In this document: positions 52,161 to 61,000 of the stretch, piece by piece
Numbering within the stretch: position 1 is the first letter of the stretch
How the letters are laid out: each line of letters starts with the position of its first letter
NCBI RefSeq assembly: GCF_007829835.1
Contig: NZ_VIWP01000019.1
Span: 1-61,000 of the forward strand
Reading direction: 5' to 3'
Length of the DNA: 61,000 nucleotides
Source of the DNA: Neorhizobium alkalisoli
GTDB lineage: Bacteria; Pseudomonadota; Alphaproteobacteria; Rhizobiales; Rhizobiaceae
Program-made: the position numbers and the translations under genes
The notes under the pieces: generated by a model
Told to the model about the DNA's origin: nothing
Databases searched by the model: none
Seen by the model: the letters and a program-made list of their open reading frames with translations, nothing else

Positions 52161-53333
52161 TCAGGCGAGGATCGCCATGGCCTCGTCGGCGAGCACCTGT
52201 TCTTCGTCGGTCGGAACGACCAAGAGCTTGATCCGGCTCGATGGCGTGCTGATGACGGTTTCGTTTCGCTCGTTCAGTGTCGCCTCCAGTTCAGCGCCGA
52301 GCCAGGCGAGGCGACCCGCGACGCGTGCGCGAATTTGCGGCTGGTTTTCCCCGACGCCGCCGGTGAAGACGAATGCTTCCAAGCCGCCGAGCGTCGCCGC
52401 CAGCCGGCCCGTCTCACCGGCGATACGCAGGCAGAAGAGATCGACCGCCTCGGCCGCTTCCGGGGCCTGGCTTTCCAGCAGGTCGCGCGTATCGCCGCTG
52501 ATGCCCGAGACGCCGAGCAGGCCGCAATCGTGATACAGGAAACGCTCCAGCCGGTCTGGGTCGGCCATGCCGTTGCGCATCAGGTGGATCAAGGCGCCCG
52601 GATCAATCCAGCCCGGGCGGGCCGCCATCGGGATACCGTCGAGCGCCGAAAAGCCCATGCTGGTGTCGATGCTCTTGCCCGCGCTCATGGCGCAGAGGCT
52701 GGCGCCGCTGCCGAGATGCGCAGCGACCACTTTGCCGCCGGCGACGTCCGGCGCGATCTTGCGCAGCTTGCCGGCAATGAACGTATAGGATAGGCCGTGA
52801 AACCCGTATCGGCGAATACCTTCATTATGCAGGTGCCGGGGGATTGCGAGGCGCCGCACGAGGTCGGCTTGTGTCGTGTGGAATGCCGTATCGAAGGACG
52901 CCGTCTGCGCAAGCTGCGGGCGCAGCTCGGACAGCGCATGGATCGCCTTCAAGGCTTGCGGCTGATGCAGCGGCGCGAGCGGGACCAATCCTTCAATCCG
53001 CTCTATCGTGCCTGCATCGAGCAGCACGGGCGCTTGAAACTCCAAGCCACCATGCACGACGCGATGGGCGGCCGCCACCAGATCGCCGGAGAGGTGGGAC
53101 GTCAGATAATCCAGCGTTTGCGCGATCAAGCTGGGAAATTCGGTCTCATGATTGGCTTGAATATCGGCTTCGTGTTGTTGATCTCCGATCGTCAAGCGGA
53201 GTCCATGAGATCCGTTTCCAAAGTCGATCTTGCCGCAACCCAGGGCGCGAGCCTGCCCGTCTCGGCGGAAAAACAGGCCGAGCTTGAGCGACGAGGAGCC
53301 GGCGTTGAATGTCAGCAGGATGGCTTCGGACAT
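52161..53333 (-). CDS. ackA: Acetate kinase
   Basis: A 390-residue enzyme of the acetokinase family: acetyl phosphate + ADP to acetate + ATP. Motifs: 'LLTFNAGSSSLKLGLF' at the N-terminus (phosphate-1), 'AAHRVVHGG' and 'DTAFH', 'RYGFHGLSYTFI' and 'AHLGSGASLCAM' (phosphate-2), 'FTGGVGENQPQIR' near the end. The ATG at 53333 (MSEAILLTF) is set by the family. It heads the ackA-xfp operon, divergent from the cytochrome oxidase operon across 214 bp. Confidence 0.94.
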   Translation of the reverse strand: MSEAILLTFNAGSSSLKLGLFFRRDGQARALGCGKIDFGNGSHGLRLTIGDQQHEADIQANHETEFPSLIAQTLDYLTSHLSGDLVAAAHRVVHGGLEFQAPVLLDAGTIERIEGLVPLAPLHQPQALKAIHALSELRPQLAQTASFDTAFHTTQADLVRRLAIPRHLHNEGIRRYGFHGLSYTFIAGKLRKIAPDVAGGKVVAAHLGSGASLCAMSAGKSIDTSMGFSALDGIPMAARPGWIDPGALIHLMRNGMADPDRLERFLYHDCGLLGVSGISGDTRDLLESQAPEAAEAVDLFCLRIAGETGRLAATLGGLEAFVFTGGVGENQPQIRARVAGRLAWLGAELEATLNERNETVISTPSSRIKLLVVPTDEEQVLADEAMAILA

Positions 53334-53547
53334 GGCTGGCCCCGGTTTTCGCGTGCAACGGGAGTTAGAGGAGGAGCAGAGCTTTGCAAGAATACCTCGG
53401 TCTGGCAATGACAGTTACGCCGATGCGTCTCCTTCTTACCGTTGGATACAATTTATACGCGTAATATAACGCGGAATTGACATGCTTTGACAGGAACAAA
53501 ACCTGTGGTGGAGCATTCTGTCCGCGAAACGGGGGATATGCGTCTGA

Positions 53548-54606
53548 ATGACAGGGCACCATCTGACAGGCGTGCCATGGTGGGAACGGCCTCACGGGCA
53601 AAATCTAGCGGTTATTAGCAGGCCGCTTACCAGTACGCGCATTCTGTTTTCTTTGCCCCTTTCTTTACTGCTGACGGCCTGTTCAGGCACACAGTCCGCG
53701 CTTGATCCGGCGGGGCGCGAGGCAGCAGATGTGGCGACGCTGTTCTTCATTATGCTCATCGGCGCGGCGTTGATCTGGGCGGGTGTCGTCGGCCTCCTGT
53801 TTTACGCGGCGCGAAAAAGGCGGACGTATTCCGAACAGGTCGCTGGAAAAGTCATTCTCTGGGGTGGCGCGCTGTTTCCGGCCGTCGTGCTGGCGGCGCT
53901 TCTGTCCTATGCCGTTTGGCTGATGCCGAATGTGCGACCCTGGTTCGGCACGGATGATCCGGGCCTGCGCCGTATCGAGGTAACGGGCGAGCAGTTCTGG
54001 TGGCGGGTGCGCTATCTCGATCAGGATGGCGCGGCGCTGTTCGAAACCGCCAACGAGATCCGGCTTCCCGTCGGCGAGCGTGTGACCTTCTCGCTGACGA
54101 CGGCCGATGTCATCCATTCTTTCTGGATCCCGGTTTTGGGCGGCAAGATGGATATGATCCCCGGCCGCACCAACCGCCTGTCGCTGCTGGCGGAAAAGCC
54201 CGGCACCTATCGCGGCGTCTGCGCCGAATTCTGCGGTACGTCGCATACGATGATGGCGTTCACCGTCGAGGCGATGGATCCGCCGGCCTATGACGCGTGG
54301 CTGGCGACGCGACAGTCGACCGGCGGACAGGATGCGGAAGGCCATGCGCTGTTCATGAAAAACGGCTGTTCCGCCTGTCACACGATTGCGGGCACCGATG
54401 CGCATGGCGTTATCGGTCCTGATCTTACGGCTTTCGGCACGCGTGGATCGGTGGGGGCAGGCTCACTTGGCAATACTGCCGACAACATCGCCCGCTTCAT
54501 CCGCGAGCCGGCCAAGGTCAAGCCGGGTGCGCTGATGCCCCATTATGCCATGCTCCCGGTTGCAGAGACCGACCGCATCGCGGGCTATCTGAAGGGGCTA
54601 CAATGA
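53548..54606 (+). CDS. coxB: Cytochrome c oxidase subunit II fused to cytochrome c (caa3-type)
   Basis: A 352-residue lipoprotein-like subunit. The lipobox LLTAC places the lipidated Cys near residue 45, so the true start may be later than the ATG at 53548 (GTG at 53572 is possible). Two membrane segments follow. The CuA centre is visible as 'DVIHSFWIP' and 'CAEFCGTSHTMM' (His, Cys, Glu, Cys, His, Met), with the electron-entry aromatic stretch 'GEQFWWRVRY'. The C-terminal cytochrome c domain has one haem site CSACH. Direct fusion of cytochrome c to subunit II is typical of caa3 oxidases. Confidence 0.92.
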   Translation: MTGHHLTGVPWWERPHGQNLAVISRPLTSTRILFSLPLSLLLTACSGTQSALDPAGREAADVATLFFIMLIGAALIWAGVVGLLFYAARKRRTYSEQVAGKVILWGGALFPAVVLAALLSYAVWLMPNVRPWFGTDDPGLRRIEVTGEQFWWRVRYLDQDGAALFETANEIRLPVGERVTFSLTTADVIHSFWIPVLGGKMDMIPGRTNRLSLLAEKPGTYRGVCAEFCGTSHTMMAFTVEAMDPPAYDAWLATRQSTGGQDAEGHALFMKNGCSACHTIAGTDAHGVIGPDLTAFGTRGSVGAGSLGNTADNIARFIREPAKVKPGALMPHYAMLPVAETDRIAGYLKGLQ

Positions 54607-57116
54607 CGGTGGAACTCCCGGAATTCTCGGCGGAAGAACGCGCGGCGCAGGAAGAGCGGCTCCGCAAGGTCTGGGCAACGCCCGGTGGATGGCGCTACTG
54701 GACATCGGTCAACAACAGCGAAATCGGACTCTGGTACGGCGTCACGGCTTTTACCTTCATGCTGTTCGCCGGCCTGCTCGGGCTCTTGATGCGCGCCCAG
54801 CTGGCCACGCCCAACAATGACCTGATTTCGCCCGAACTCTATAATCAGGCCTTCACTCTGCATGGCACGGTGATGATGTTCCTGTTTGCCGTACCGATCT
54901 TCGAGGCGGTGGCGATCTTTTTGCTGCCGTCGATGCTCGGAGCGCGCGAACTACCGTTCCCAAGGCTTTCCGCCTTCGGCTTCTGGAGTTTTCTGCTGGG
55001 CGGCGTCTTCGTCTGCGGATCGATCTTCTTCAACGCGGCGCCGAATGCCGGCTGGTTCATGTATCCGCCGCTTGCCACCGACAAGGACTATTCCGGCATC
55101 GGGGCGGATATCTGGCTGCTCGGCCTTTCTTTCATCGAGGTCGCGTCAATCGCAGCCGCCGTGGAGATCATCGTCGGGATCATGAAATGCCGAGCCCCCG
55201 GCATGCGCATCAACATGATGCCGATGTTCGCGTGGTATCTGCTGATCGTTGCCGGCATGATCCTGTTTGCCTTCCCGCCGCTGATCGCCGGCGACATCCT
55301 GTTCGAGATGGAGCGGATGTTCGGCTGGCCGTTCTTCGATGCTTCGAAGGGCGGGGATCCTCTGCTCTGGCAGCATCTGTTCTGGATCTTCGGCCACCCG
55401 GAAGTCTACATCATCTTCCTGCCGGCGATTGCACTGATGGCGATGATCGTCCCGACATTTTCGCAGCGGCCGATCGTCGGTTATTCGTGGATCGTGCTGG
55501 CGGCGGTCGGTACCGGGTTTCTCAGCTTCGGACTGTGGGTGCACCATATGTTCACGACCGGGTTGCCGCAGATCTCGCTTGCCTTCTTCTCGGCTGCCTC
55601 CGAAGCGGTGGCGATCCCGACCGGGGTCCAGATCTTTGTCTTCATCGCCACCATGCTGGCGGGACGGGTAATCTTTTCCGTGCCAATGCTGTTCGGGGCA
55701 GGCGGGCTTGCGATCTTCACTATTGGCGGTCTCACCGGCGTCATGGTAGCGCTCGTGCCCTTTGACTGGCAGGCGCATGACACTTATTTCGTCGTCGCGC
55801 ACCTGCATTACGTGCTGATCGGCGGCATGTTCTTCCCGATCGTTGCCGGTATCTATTATTATTTCCCCTTCGTGACCGGTAAGAGGCTGTCGGATGCCTG
55901 GGGCAAGATTGCCTTCTGGCTGATGTTCGTCGGGTTCAATACCGCCTTTTTCCCGATGCACTTCGCCGGGCTTCGCGGCATGCCGCGACGCGTCTATACC
56001 TATCCGGAGGATTTTGGCTGGGACTGGTTTAACCTCGTCTCGACCGTCGGCGCCTTCATTTTTGCGGCCGGCGTCGCCACCTTCGTCGTCGACATCTTTT
56101 GGCCCAAGCCGAAGCGATTGGAGCGCAATCTCAATCCATGGAATTCCGGCACGCTCGAATGGACCAACGATCCGTCGGAGGATTGGGGTATGCGTTCGGT
56201 CCCGATCATCACAAGCCGCTATCCACTATGGGAGCAGAAGAACCTGCAGGCGGATATCGAGGCGGGGCGCTACTATCTGCCGGATGCGAAATCCGGCAGG
56301 CGCGAGACGCTGGTGACATCGGTGCTCGACGCGGAACCGATCCAGTGCCTGCGGGTCGGTGGCGTGTCCTATGTCACGATCATCGCTGCGATGGCGCTTG
56401 GCGGCGTATTCATCGCGCTCACCTTCCACTGGTGGATTGCGACGCTCGTCTGCGCCGTCATGACTCTTGCCGCCGTCATCTACTGGCTGTGGACGGGCAC
56501 GGCGCAGATCCCGGAACACCGAGAAGAGGATGTCGGGCTCGGATTGAAGCTCCCGATATACGTTTCCGGCCCGGCATCCGTCGGCTGGTGGGCAATGTTC
56601 ATCACCATGGTCGGCGATGGCACCGCCTTTGCCAGTCTGATGTTCGGCTATTTCTTCTACTGGACAATTCACAGCGATTTCGTCACTGCGGCCGGGCCGG
56701 GGCTTTTCTGGCCGATGGTGGCAATGGGGCTCTATCTCTTTGCGTGGGCGCTGACGATCGCGGCCCGCGCACTCAACGAGAAAGGCCCGACCGGCTGCCG
56801 TATCGCGCTCGTCGCCGCAATTCTCGTCACCCTCGCCGCATCATGCGCGGGTCTTGCGGGACCTTATGTCTATGGCCTGGATCCAACGCAGCATGTCTAT
56901 CCGGCGATCGTCTGGATCGCGGCGATCTGGACCGTGGTGCATGGAGCCGTCGGTGCCATCATGCAACTCTATTGCCTCGCCCGCAGCCTCACCGGACGGA
57001 TGACGGGCGAATATGATCAGGATATCCGCAACGTCACGCTCTACTGGCACTTTATGGCCTTTACCGCCATCGTCACCTTCGCCGTGATCGGCCTGTTCCC
57101 GATGGTGGCGTCATGA
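54603..57116 (+). CDS. Cytochrome c oxidase subunits I and III fused
   Basis: An 837-residue membrane protein. Residues ~1-540 are subunit I: haem and CuB histidines in 'LHGTVMMF', 'WIFGHPEVYIIFLP', 'WVHHMFTTG' and 'VVAHLHYVLIGG'. The Glu of GHPEVY marks an A1-type proton channel. Residues ~600-837 are subunit III with five or so membrane helices ('SVGWWAMFITMVGDGTAFAS', 'LYWHFMAFTAIVTF'). The start overlaps coxB (ATGA) and the end overlaps the next gene, so the operon is coupled. I+III fusions are known in caa3/ba-type lineages. Confidence 0.92.
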   Translation: MTVELPEFSAEERAAQEERLRKVWATPGGWRYWTSVNNSEIGLWYGVTAFTFMLFAGLLGLLMRAQLATPNNDLISPELYNQAFTLHGTVMMFLFAVPIFEAVAIFLLPSMLGARELPFPRLSAFGFWSFLLGGVFVCGSIFFNAAPNAGWFMYPPLATDKDYSGIGADIWLLGLSFIEVASIAAAVEIIVGIMKCRAPGMRINMMPMFAWYLLIVAGMILFAFPPLIAGDILFEMERMFGWPFFDASKGGDPLLWQHLFWIFGHPEVYIIFLPAIALMAMIVPTFSQRPIVGYSWIVLAAVGTGFLSFGLWVHHMFTTGLPQISLAFFSAASEAVAIPTGVQIFVFIATMLAGRVIFSVPMLFGAGGLAIFTIGGLTGVMVALVPFDWQAHDTYFVVAHLHYVLIGGMFFPIVAGIYYYFPFVTGKRLSDAWGKIAFWLMFVGFNTAFFPMHFAGLRGMPRRVYTYPEDFGWDWFNLVSTVGAFIFAAGVATFVVDIFWPKPKRLERNLNPWNSGTLEWTNDPSEDWGMRSVPIITSRYPLWEQKNLQADIEAGRYYLPDAKSGRRETLVTSVLDAEPIQCLRVGGVSYVTIIAAMALGGVFIALTFHWWIATLVCAVMTLAAVIYWLWTGTAQIPEHREEDVGLGLKLPIYVSGPASVGWWAMFITMVGDGTAFASLMFGYFFYWTIHSDFVTAAGPGLFWPMVAMGLYLFAWALTIAARALNEKGPTGCRIALVAAILVTLAASCAGLAGPYVYGLDPTQHVYPAIVWIAAIWTVVHGAVGAIMQLYCLARSLTGRMTGEYDQDIRNVTLYWHFMAFTAIVTFAVIGLFPMVAS

Positions 57117-57496
57117 AGAGCTTCATCCCGCGGGAAATCGAAACCCTGTGGACGCTGTTTACCGCGCCGGTTGTCTGGGCGCTGCATTTCGTCATCTGCT
57201 ACGCGGCGGTTGCTATTTTCTGCGCCAAGCGGCTGCCGGCTTCTTTCGATTTCGACACAATGCGCATCGCGCTGTTCGTGGTGACGCTGGCCGCTCTGGC
57301 GATGATCGTGTTGGCGGCCTGGCTTGCCTGGCGGCAGTGGGGGTTCGGAGCGGACGATCCGCCACATGACGAGCCGACCAAGGATTCCAGAGCGCTGTTT
57401 CAGGGCTTCGCGACCCTGCTTCTTTCAGGCCTGAGCTTCATGGCCGTGGTTTATGCGGCGATCCCGTTGATCTTCATTGCCGAGTGTCAGCCATGA
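57113..57496 (+). CDS. Small membrane protein of the oxidase operon
   Basis: A 127-residue protein with three predicted membrane helices (about 17-37, 50-70 and 99-123). No metal-binding motif is evident. It overlaps both neighbours by ATGA, so it is co-translated with the oxidase and is probably a structural or assembly subunit. I associate similar short proteins with this operon type but cannot name a family. Confidence 0.75.
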   Translation: MKSFIPREIETLWTLFTAPVVWALHFVICYAAVAIFCAKRLPASFDFDTMRIALFVVTLAALAMIVLAAWLAWRQWGFGADDPPHDEPTKDSRALFQGFATLLLSGLSFMAVVYAAIPLIFIAECQP

Positions 57497-58137
57497 ACCG
57501 ACCCTTTCCGATACTCGGCGTGATGATGCTTGCCGTTCTCTGGTTTGGCATCCTGCTATTTGCCGATCGCGGATCCTTCTCCGTACACATGGTCGTGCAT
57601 ATGGGGGTTGTTGCAGGCGCCGCGCCGCTGATCGCGCTCGGCCTGTCGGGAACGCAGCTGGATTTTACAGCCGGCCGATTCTGGCTGACGCCATTGCTCG
57701 CCTCCATCACTGAGCTATTTGCCGTCTGGGGATGGCACATACCCGCCATGCGGACAGTGTCGGAAAACATGCTTGTTTTTGCCATTGCGGAACAACTGAT
57801 GTTTCTGGCAGCGGGGCTCACCCTATGGCTGTCCTGCTTCGGCGGCGCGGCATCCGGACGAGAGGGGAGACGGCTGGCCGGGGTGTTCGGGCTGCTGTTC
57901 ACCTCTATGCACATGACGTTGCTCGGCGCGCTTCTGGCGCTGTCGCCGCGTCCGCTCTACGGCGAGGCCGAGGTAAGCTGTTTCGGCATTCCCATCTCCG
58001 CCGCCGCCGACCAGCAGACCGGCGGCGTGGTCATGCTCCTGATCGGGGCCGTGGTCTATCTCGCCGGCGGCGTCGCACTACTTGCCGGTACGCTGAATGC
58101 GCCCGTTGGCCACCGGATCAGGGAGGAAAGTCGATGA
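57493..58137 (+). CDS. CtaG-like (caa3-type) cytochrome oxidase assembly protein
   Basis: A 214-residue protein with about six membrane segments. Conserved His residues occur in 'SVHMVVHMGVVAGAAPLIAL' and 'ELFAVWGWHIPAMRTVSENM', then 'FTSMHMTLLGALLALSPRPL', the layout of caa3_CtaG proteins, which support CuB insertion. This differs from the Cox11-type CtaG of the aa3 oxidase. Start ATG 57493 overlaps the preceding stop. Confidence 0.82.
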   Translation: MNRPFPILGVMMLAVLWFGILLFADRGSFSVHMVVHMGVVAGAAPLIALGLSGTQLDFTAGRFWLTPLLASITELFAVWGWHIPAMRTVSENMLVFAIAEQLMFLAAGLTLWLSCFGGAASGREGRRLAGVFGLLFTSMHMTLLGALLALSPRPLYGEAEVSCFGIPISAAADQQTGGVVMLLIGAVVYLAGGVALLAGTLNAPVGHRIREESR

Positions 58138-59186
58138 CGATCCGCTGGAAGTACCTCATCATCGCAGCGATCCTGCTTCCCATTATCGGCTTCGCTTTCG
58201 CATGGTCGGGTTTGATGAGCGTGAAGGCCTCGACCGGGCACTGGGCCGTCACCGATTGGGTCCTGCACTGGATGATGCGCAATTCGATTGCCACAGCCTC
58301 TTTGTCCCGGACCCCGCCGCCGCTCGACGATCCTAACCTCGTTGCAGGTGCGGCCGGTCATTTCGAAACTGGTTGCGCTATTTGTCATGGCTCGCCGGCT
58401 CAGCTGCGCCCGCCTTCGGTCATGGCGATGCTGCCGCCGCCACCGGATCTGAAAGAGGTCGTGCCAGAATGGTCCGACGCGCAGCTCTTCGAGATCGTGA
58501 AGTATGGCGTGCGTTTCACCGGAATGCCGGCCTGGCCGGTTCAAACGCGTGATGACGAGGTCTGGTCCATGGTGGCATTTCTACGCAAGCTGCCGGATAT
58601 GAACGCGCAAGCGTACGTGAAGGCATCCGGCCTGCATGGACTTGGCACTGCGGGGGAAGTCTCCCCGCTACCGATTACCTGCGAAAGTTGCCATGCCGAA
58701 AGTAGGCTGAACGACGAGAGCTTCATTCCGCGCCTCGTCGGTCAGTCGGAAGCTTATCTGCTGCAAGCTTTAAAGGATTATCACGCTGGCAGACGGCCGA
58801 GTGGCTTCATGCAGCTCGCCGTGGCGACGTTGCCGCAAGACGTTCTGCCGGATCTGGTGCATTACTACGCTACGCAACAGGCGTTACCGCGTACCGTCAC
58901 GGCCTTTGATCCGCAGCTCTTTGAAGCAGGCGCGCGCCTTGCCCAGAGGGGCCGTTCGGCCGACAAGATCCCGGCGTGCCTCAGTTGTCATGATCGAACT
59001 CAAGCAAACCCTGCCTATCCGAAACTCTCTGGCCAGAACGGCGCCTATCTTCGGCGCCAGCTTGAGCTTTTCCGGCAGGGCTTGCGGGGCGGTGGGACGG
59101 CCCAGCACTTGATGACATCGGCGGCGAAAAACCTCAACGATGCTGATATCGCCGCCCTGTCGGCGTTCTTTGGCCATCGACGTTAA
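58134..59186 (+). CDS. Membrane-anchored triheme cytochrome c
   Basis: A 350-residue protein with an N-terminal membrane anchor (about residues 8-30) and three haem c sites: CAICH, CESCH and CLSCH. The three sites lie in tandem cytochrome-c-like modules with distal Met candidates ('VRFTGMPAWP', 'RRPSGFMQLAVATL', 'TAQHLMTSAAK'). The ATG at 58134 overlaps the CtaG-like stop. It probably feeds electrons to the subunit II-bound cytochrome, similar to diheme c4-type donors but with one extra module. Confidence 0.88.
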   Translation: MTIRWKYLIIAAILLPIIGFAFAWSGLMSVKASTGHWAVTDWVLHWMMRNSIATASLSRTPPPLDDPNLVAGAAGHFETGCAICHGSPAQLRPPSVMAMLPPPPDLKEVVPEWSDAQLFEIVKYGVRFTGMPAWPVQTRDDEVWSMVAFLRKLPDMNAQAYVKASGLHGLGTAGEVSPLPITCESCHAESRLNDESFIPRLVGQSEAYLLQALKDYHAGRRPSGFMQLAVATLPQDVLPDLVHYYATQQALPRTVTAFDPQLFEAGARLAQRGRSADKIPACLSCHDRTQANPAYPKLSGQNGAYLRRQLELFRQGLRGGGTAQHLMTSAAKNLNDADIAALSAFFGHRR

Positions 59187-60042
59187 GATTATTGTGCCGC
59201 AGAGGGCTGGCTTGTTGCCATCGAGGCATCATAGTCCGATCGGTAAACAGCCAGCGTAGAGCGATCCTTGTAGGTCTCGTGGAGTTCGCAGCCTGCATCT
59301 TAGTCAGACGGATAAAAAACAACGACAGCGGTGCGACATCCTAGGTTCTATCATTTGTTTCGGTTTCTGGGATCAGACGCGCGCCGGACAAGCTAAGCGG
59401 GATAATCACCTAAAAGAGGCAGGCATGGTATTCAATGCCTTGCTGATCACAGGCCTCAGGCTCTCATTGGCGGACGCATCGGGATAGGCGGTGGAACCGC
59501 AGGCCTGCAGGGAGGCTGGCAATCTCAAAGTCGTCCGAACCGTGCCCAGAAGATATCGGGGAGCGGTAAAACGAATGGTTGTTATTTTTGAAGAGATCGA
59601 GATGGGTCCGCGGGATTAGGCATTCGTCTGCCAAGCCTCGTGGACCTCATAAAGTAGCAGGCTGCGTCAAGGCGAGGGTCTTCGCGGTCGAGACCGGAAG
59701 GATCGTTTTGACTTGCTACGGGCCGAAAACGCGCCCGCCCGGATTCTTGGACGCGACTGACGAATTGAGAGGCTTTCCAGCGGCATCGCAGCCGCCGCAG
59801 CGCAGTTCCACGAATTTCACACGTTCGGTTGCGTAGCGATGTCATGCGGCCCAGTTGGCAAAAGCGGAGCTGGCGACTGGTTCAATTGCGAGGTCCGAAA
59901 TGCCGGCCGAAACGCAGCAGAAGAACGGCTAGGGTGGCTTCGGCTGCCGGTTGCGGATAGCGACCCTCGGCCATCCTGGGGTATGGCGGCTCTATGCCGT
60001 CACACCCATGCGAGGGACGTATTAGCGTGCCGTGTTCAATCC
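59187..60042. other. Intergenic, 856 bp, no supported gene
   Basis: No frame has a start, ribosome site and protein-like sequence together. A minus-strand frame about 59560-59425 ends ACGSTAYPDASANESLRPVI and could be the remnant of a lipoprotein gene. The region is a likely junction of formerly separate DNA. Confidence 0.4.
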
Positions 60043-60294
60043 TCAGCAGCGGTCCACATATCTGTTTCCATACCGGTCGCGATAATAGCAACGGCCCGGT
60101 TGACCCGCCACGTTTCCGATCAGGGCGCCTGATACACCTCCAATTGCCGCACCCACGGCCGCACCACGGACATTGCCGGTCGCGACGCCGCCAATCACCG
60201 CGCCACTGGCGGCGCCGATTCCTGCACCACGTTCGGTCGATGAGCATGCGGTCAGCGACAATGCCGCGAGCAACGGAAAGATGATTTTGTACAT
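60043..60294 (-). CDS. Glycine-zipper lipoprotein (OsmB/YMGG-like)
   Basis: An 83-residue outer-membrane-type lipoprotein. Signal peptide with lipobox LTAC (Cys at residue 17), then a glycine-zipper repeat 'GIGAASGAVIGGVATGNVRG' and 'AAVGAAIGGVSGALIGNVAG', then a Cys/Tyr/Arg-rich end. A run of purines (GGAGAAAAC) precedes the ATG at 60294. Such proteins are often stress-induced envelope components. Confidence 0.85.
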   Translation of the reverse strand: MYKIIFPLLAALSLTACSSTERGAGIGAASGAVIGGVATGNVRGAAVGAAIGGVSGALIGNVAGQPGRCYYRDRYGNRYVDRC

Positions 60295-60467
60295 AGAAGT
60301 TTTCTCCTTTTCAAAAGCGAAACGGACTGAACGCGGATCCGTTCCAGCGTCATCGGAAGCACGCTTACACACCCAGTGAAAAAATCGAAGCTTGATTGTC
60401 AAAGGACGTGGATATAGACAGCGCGTCCTCATTGGCGCGTGAGCAATTTGTGCCGAGGAAGGCGCGA

Positions 60468-60543
60468 TGGAATGTAGCTCAGTTGGTAGAGCAGGCGACT
60501 GTTAATCGCCCGGTCGCAGGTTCGAGCCCTGCCATTCCAGCCA
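60468..60543 (+). tRNA. tRNA-Asn (anticodon GUU)
   Basis: A full cloverleaf: acceptor TGGAATG/CATTCCA, D-arm GCTC-AGTTGGTA-GAGC, anticodon stem GGCGA/TCGCC with loop CTGTTAA (GTT), T-arm GCAGG-TTCGAGC-CCTGC, and encoded GCCA end. tRNA genes are common integration sites; no second copy of its 3' end was seen in the window. Confidence 0.97.
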
Positions 60544-60737
60544 CCGCTCAGTCGATTTCTCCCCCGCGTCGGACGGCTCTCGGGGAAGAGTTTGCACGAA
60601 CTTTATCTCATATGGAAGTTTCGGCAATTCACCCTTTTCGAAGAGCGGAAAATATCGTTCCGCGAATACGATTTCCAATATTTGCATTTTAAATCAATAC
60701 TTTACGAGTTATTTCTCGGCATTCGCGCTTTTCCCCA

Positions 60738-60767
60738 TTGACGCTACCGCGACCTCGCCCTTATAAG
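60738..60767 (+). promoter_or_regulatory. Strong promoter, probably of an rRNA operon
   Basis: TTGACG (60738-60743) and TATAAG (60762-60767) are separated by 18 bp. The GC-rich element after the -10 (CCGCCCC) resembles a discriminator of stringently controlled promoters. The downstream leader matches rrn leaders of Rhizobiaceae. Confidence 0.7.
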
Positions 60768-61000
60768 CCGCCCCACTGAAGCGGAGCAGCGGCCGGCGGG
60801 CCGATTGTCGCTTCGGAAACATCCAATAATCAGAAAAAGCTGATTGGGGCCGGGTTACGGTTTGGCTCTGGGTGATTTGACGTTTGGTCTTTTTGTAGAG
60901 ACTGGGTGTCTGTTATTTGACAATTGAAGATGAGAAGAAAGAGAAACGTGGTCGGCGGTTTTCCGCGGGTCAGGGCTTTAAGTCTTGGTCTGTTTAGAAG
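60768..61000 (+). ncRNA. Leader of a ribosomal RNA operon (16S gene beyond the window)
   Basis: The stretch TTTGACAATTGAAGATGAGA (from about 60916) followed by AGAAAGAGAAACGTGG is the pattern found shortly upstream of 16S rRNA in Rhizobium and Agrobacterium. No mature 16S sequence is reached before base 61000. Confidence 0.7.

Noticed and set aside
60468..60543. tRNA-Asn as a proven attachment site
   Set aside because: No integrase gene beside it and no second copy of the tRNA 3' end seen in the window.

Overview
The window comes from an alphaproteobacterium of the Rhizobiaceae (Rhizobium/Agrobacterium/Neorhizobium type). Evidence: Ti/Sym-plasmid-type conjugation genes (traR, traM, traH, traB, traF, traA, traC, traD, traG) with an oriT and TraR boxes, SyrB-like and DUF736 genes typical of rhizobial plasmids, high GC, and at the right edge a tRNA-Asn followed by what looks like the promoter and leader of a ribosomal RNA operon. 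Conjugation genes and an rrn leader on one molecule suggest a chromosome or chromid carrying an integrated plasmid or ICE, not a free small plasmid.

Layout. 1-4608: the end of an IS21-type element cuts the ATPase gene of a polyamine-type ABC importer; two permeases, a binding protein and an amidase follow. 4991-8953: a four-gene plus-strand cassette (alpha-oxoamine synthase, MFS exporter, GNAT acetyltransferase, SDR reductase) that could make, modify and export an unidentified alpha-aminoketone. 8964-12359: a PrpD/MmgE-family gene, a GntR regulator and a LuxR-type regulator that keeps the AHL-contact residues. 12836-19038: traM and traR (convergent), a DnaQ-like exonuclease, a Phd/VapC-type toxin-antitoxin pair, a hypothetical membrane protein, a nucleotidyltransferase-HEPN protein and a small membrane protein.

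19119-27449 is the DNA-transfer module: traH-traB-traF-traA leftward and traC-traD-traG rightward, divergent from an intergenic region holding oriT and a TraR box. traA is frameshifted. 27650-47894 is the accessory backbone: WGR protein, two duplicated DUF736 genes flanking SyrB-like genes, ArdC, a ParB-like protein coupled to a DUF7007 protein, a PAS-PAS-GGDEF protein, a giant DNA methylase/helicase split by an in-frame amber codon, DUF1419, a Toprim/DUF3991 protein and a receiver-only response regulator. A second TraR-box-like dyad precedes the Toprim gene, so quorum sensing may reach these cargo genes. No traI, trb or repABC genes are in the window.

48551-61000 looks like host or older accessory DNA: a class II Fic protein with a dyad operator, phosphoketolase plus acetate kinase, a caa3-type cytochrome oxidase operon (subunit II-cytochrome c, fused subunits I+III, a small membrane protein, CtaG-like protein, triheme cytochrome c), a glycine-zipper lipoprotein, tRNA-Asn and the rrn leader. 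All calls are from reading the sequence; no database search was run.
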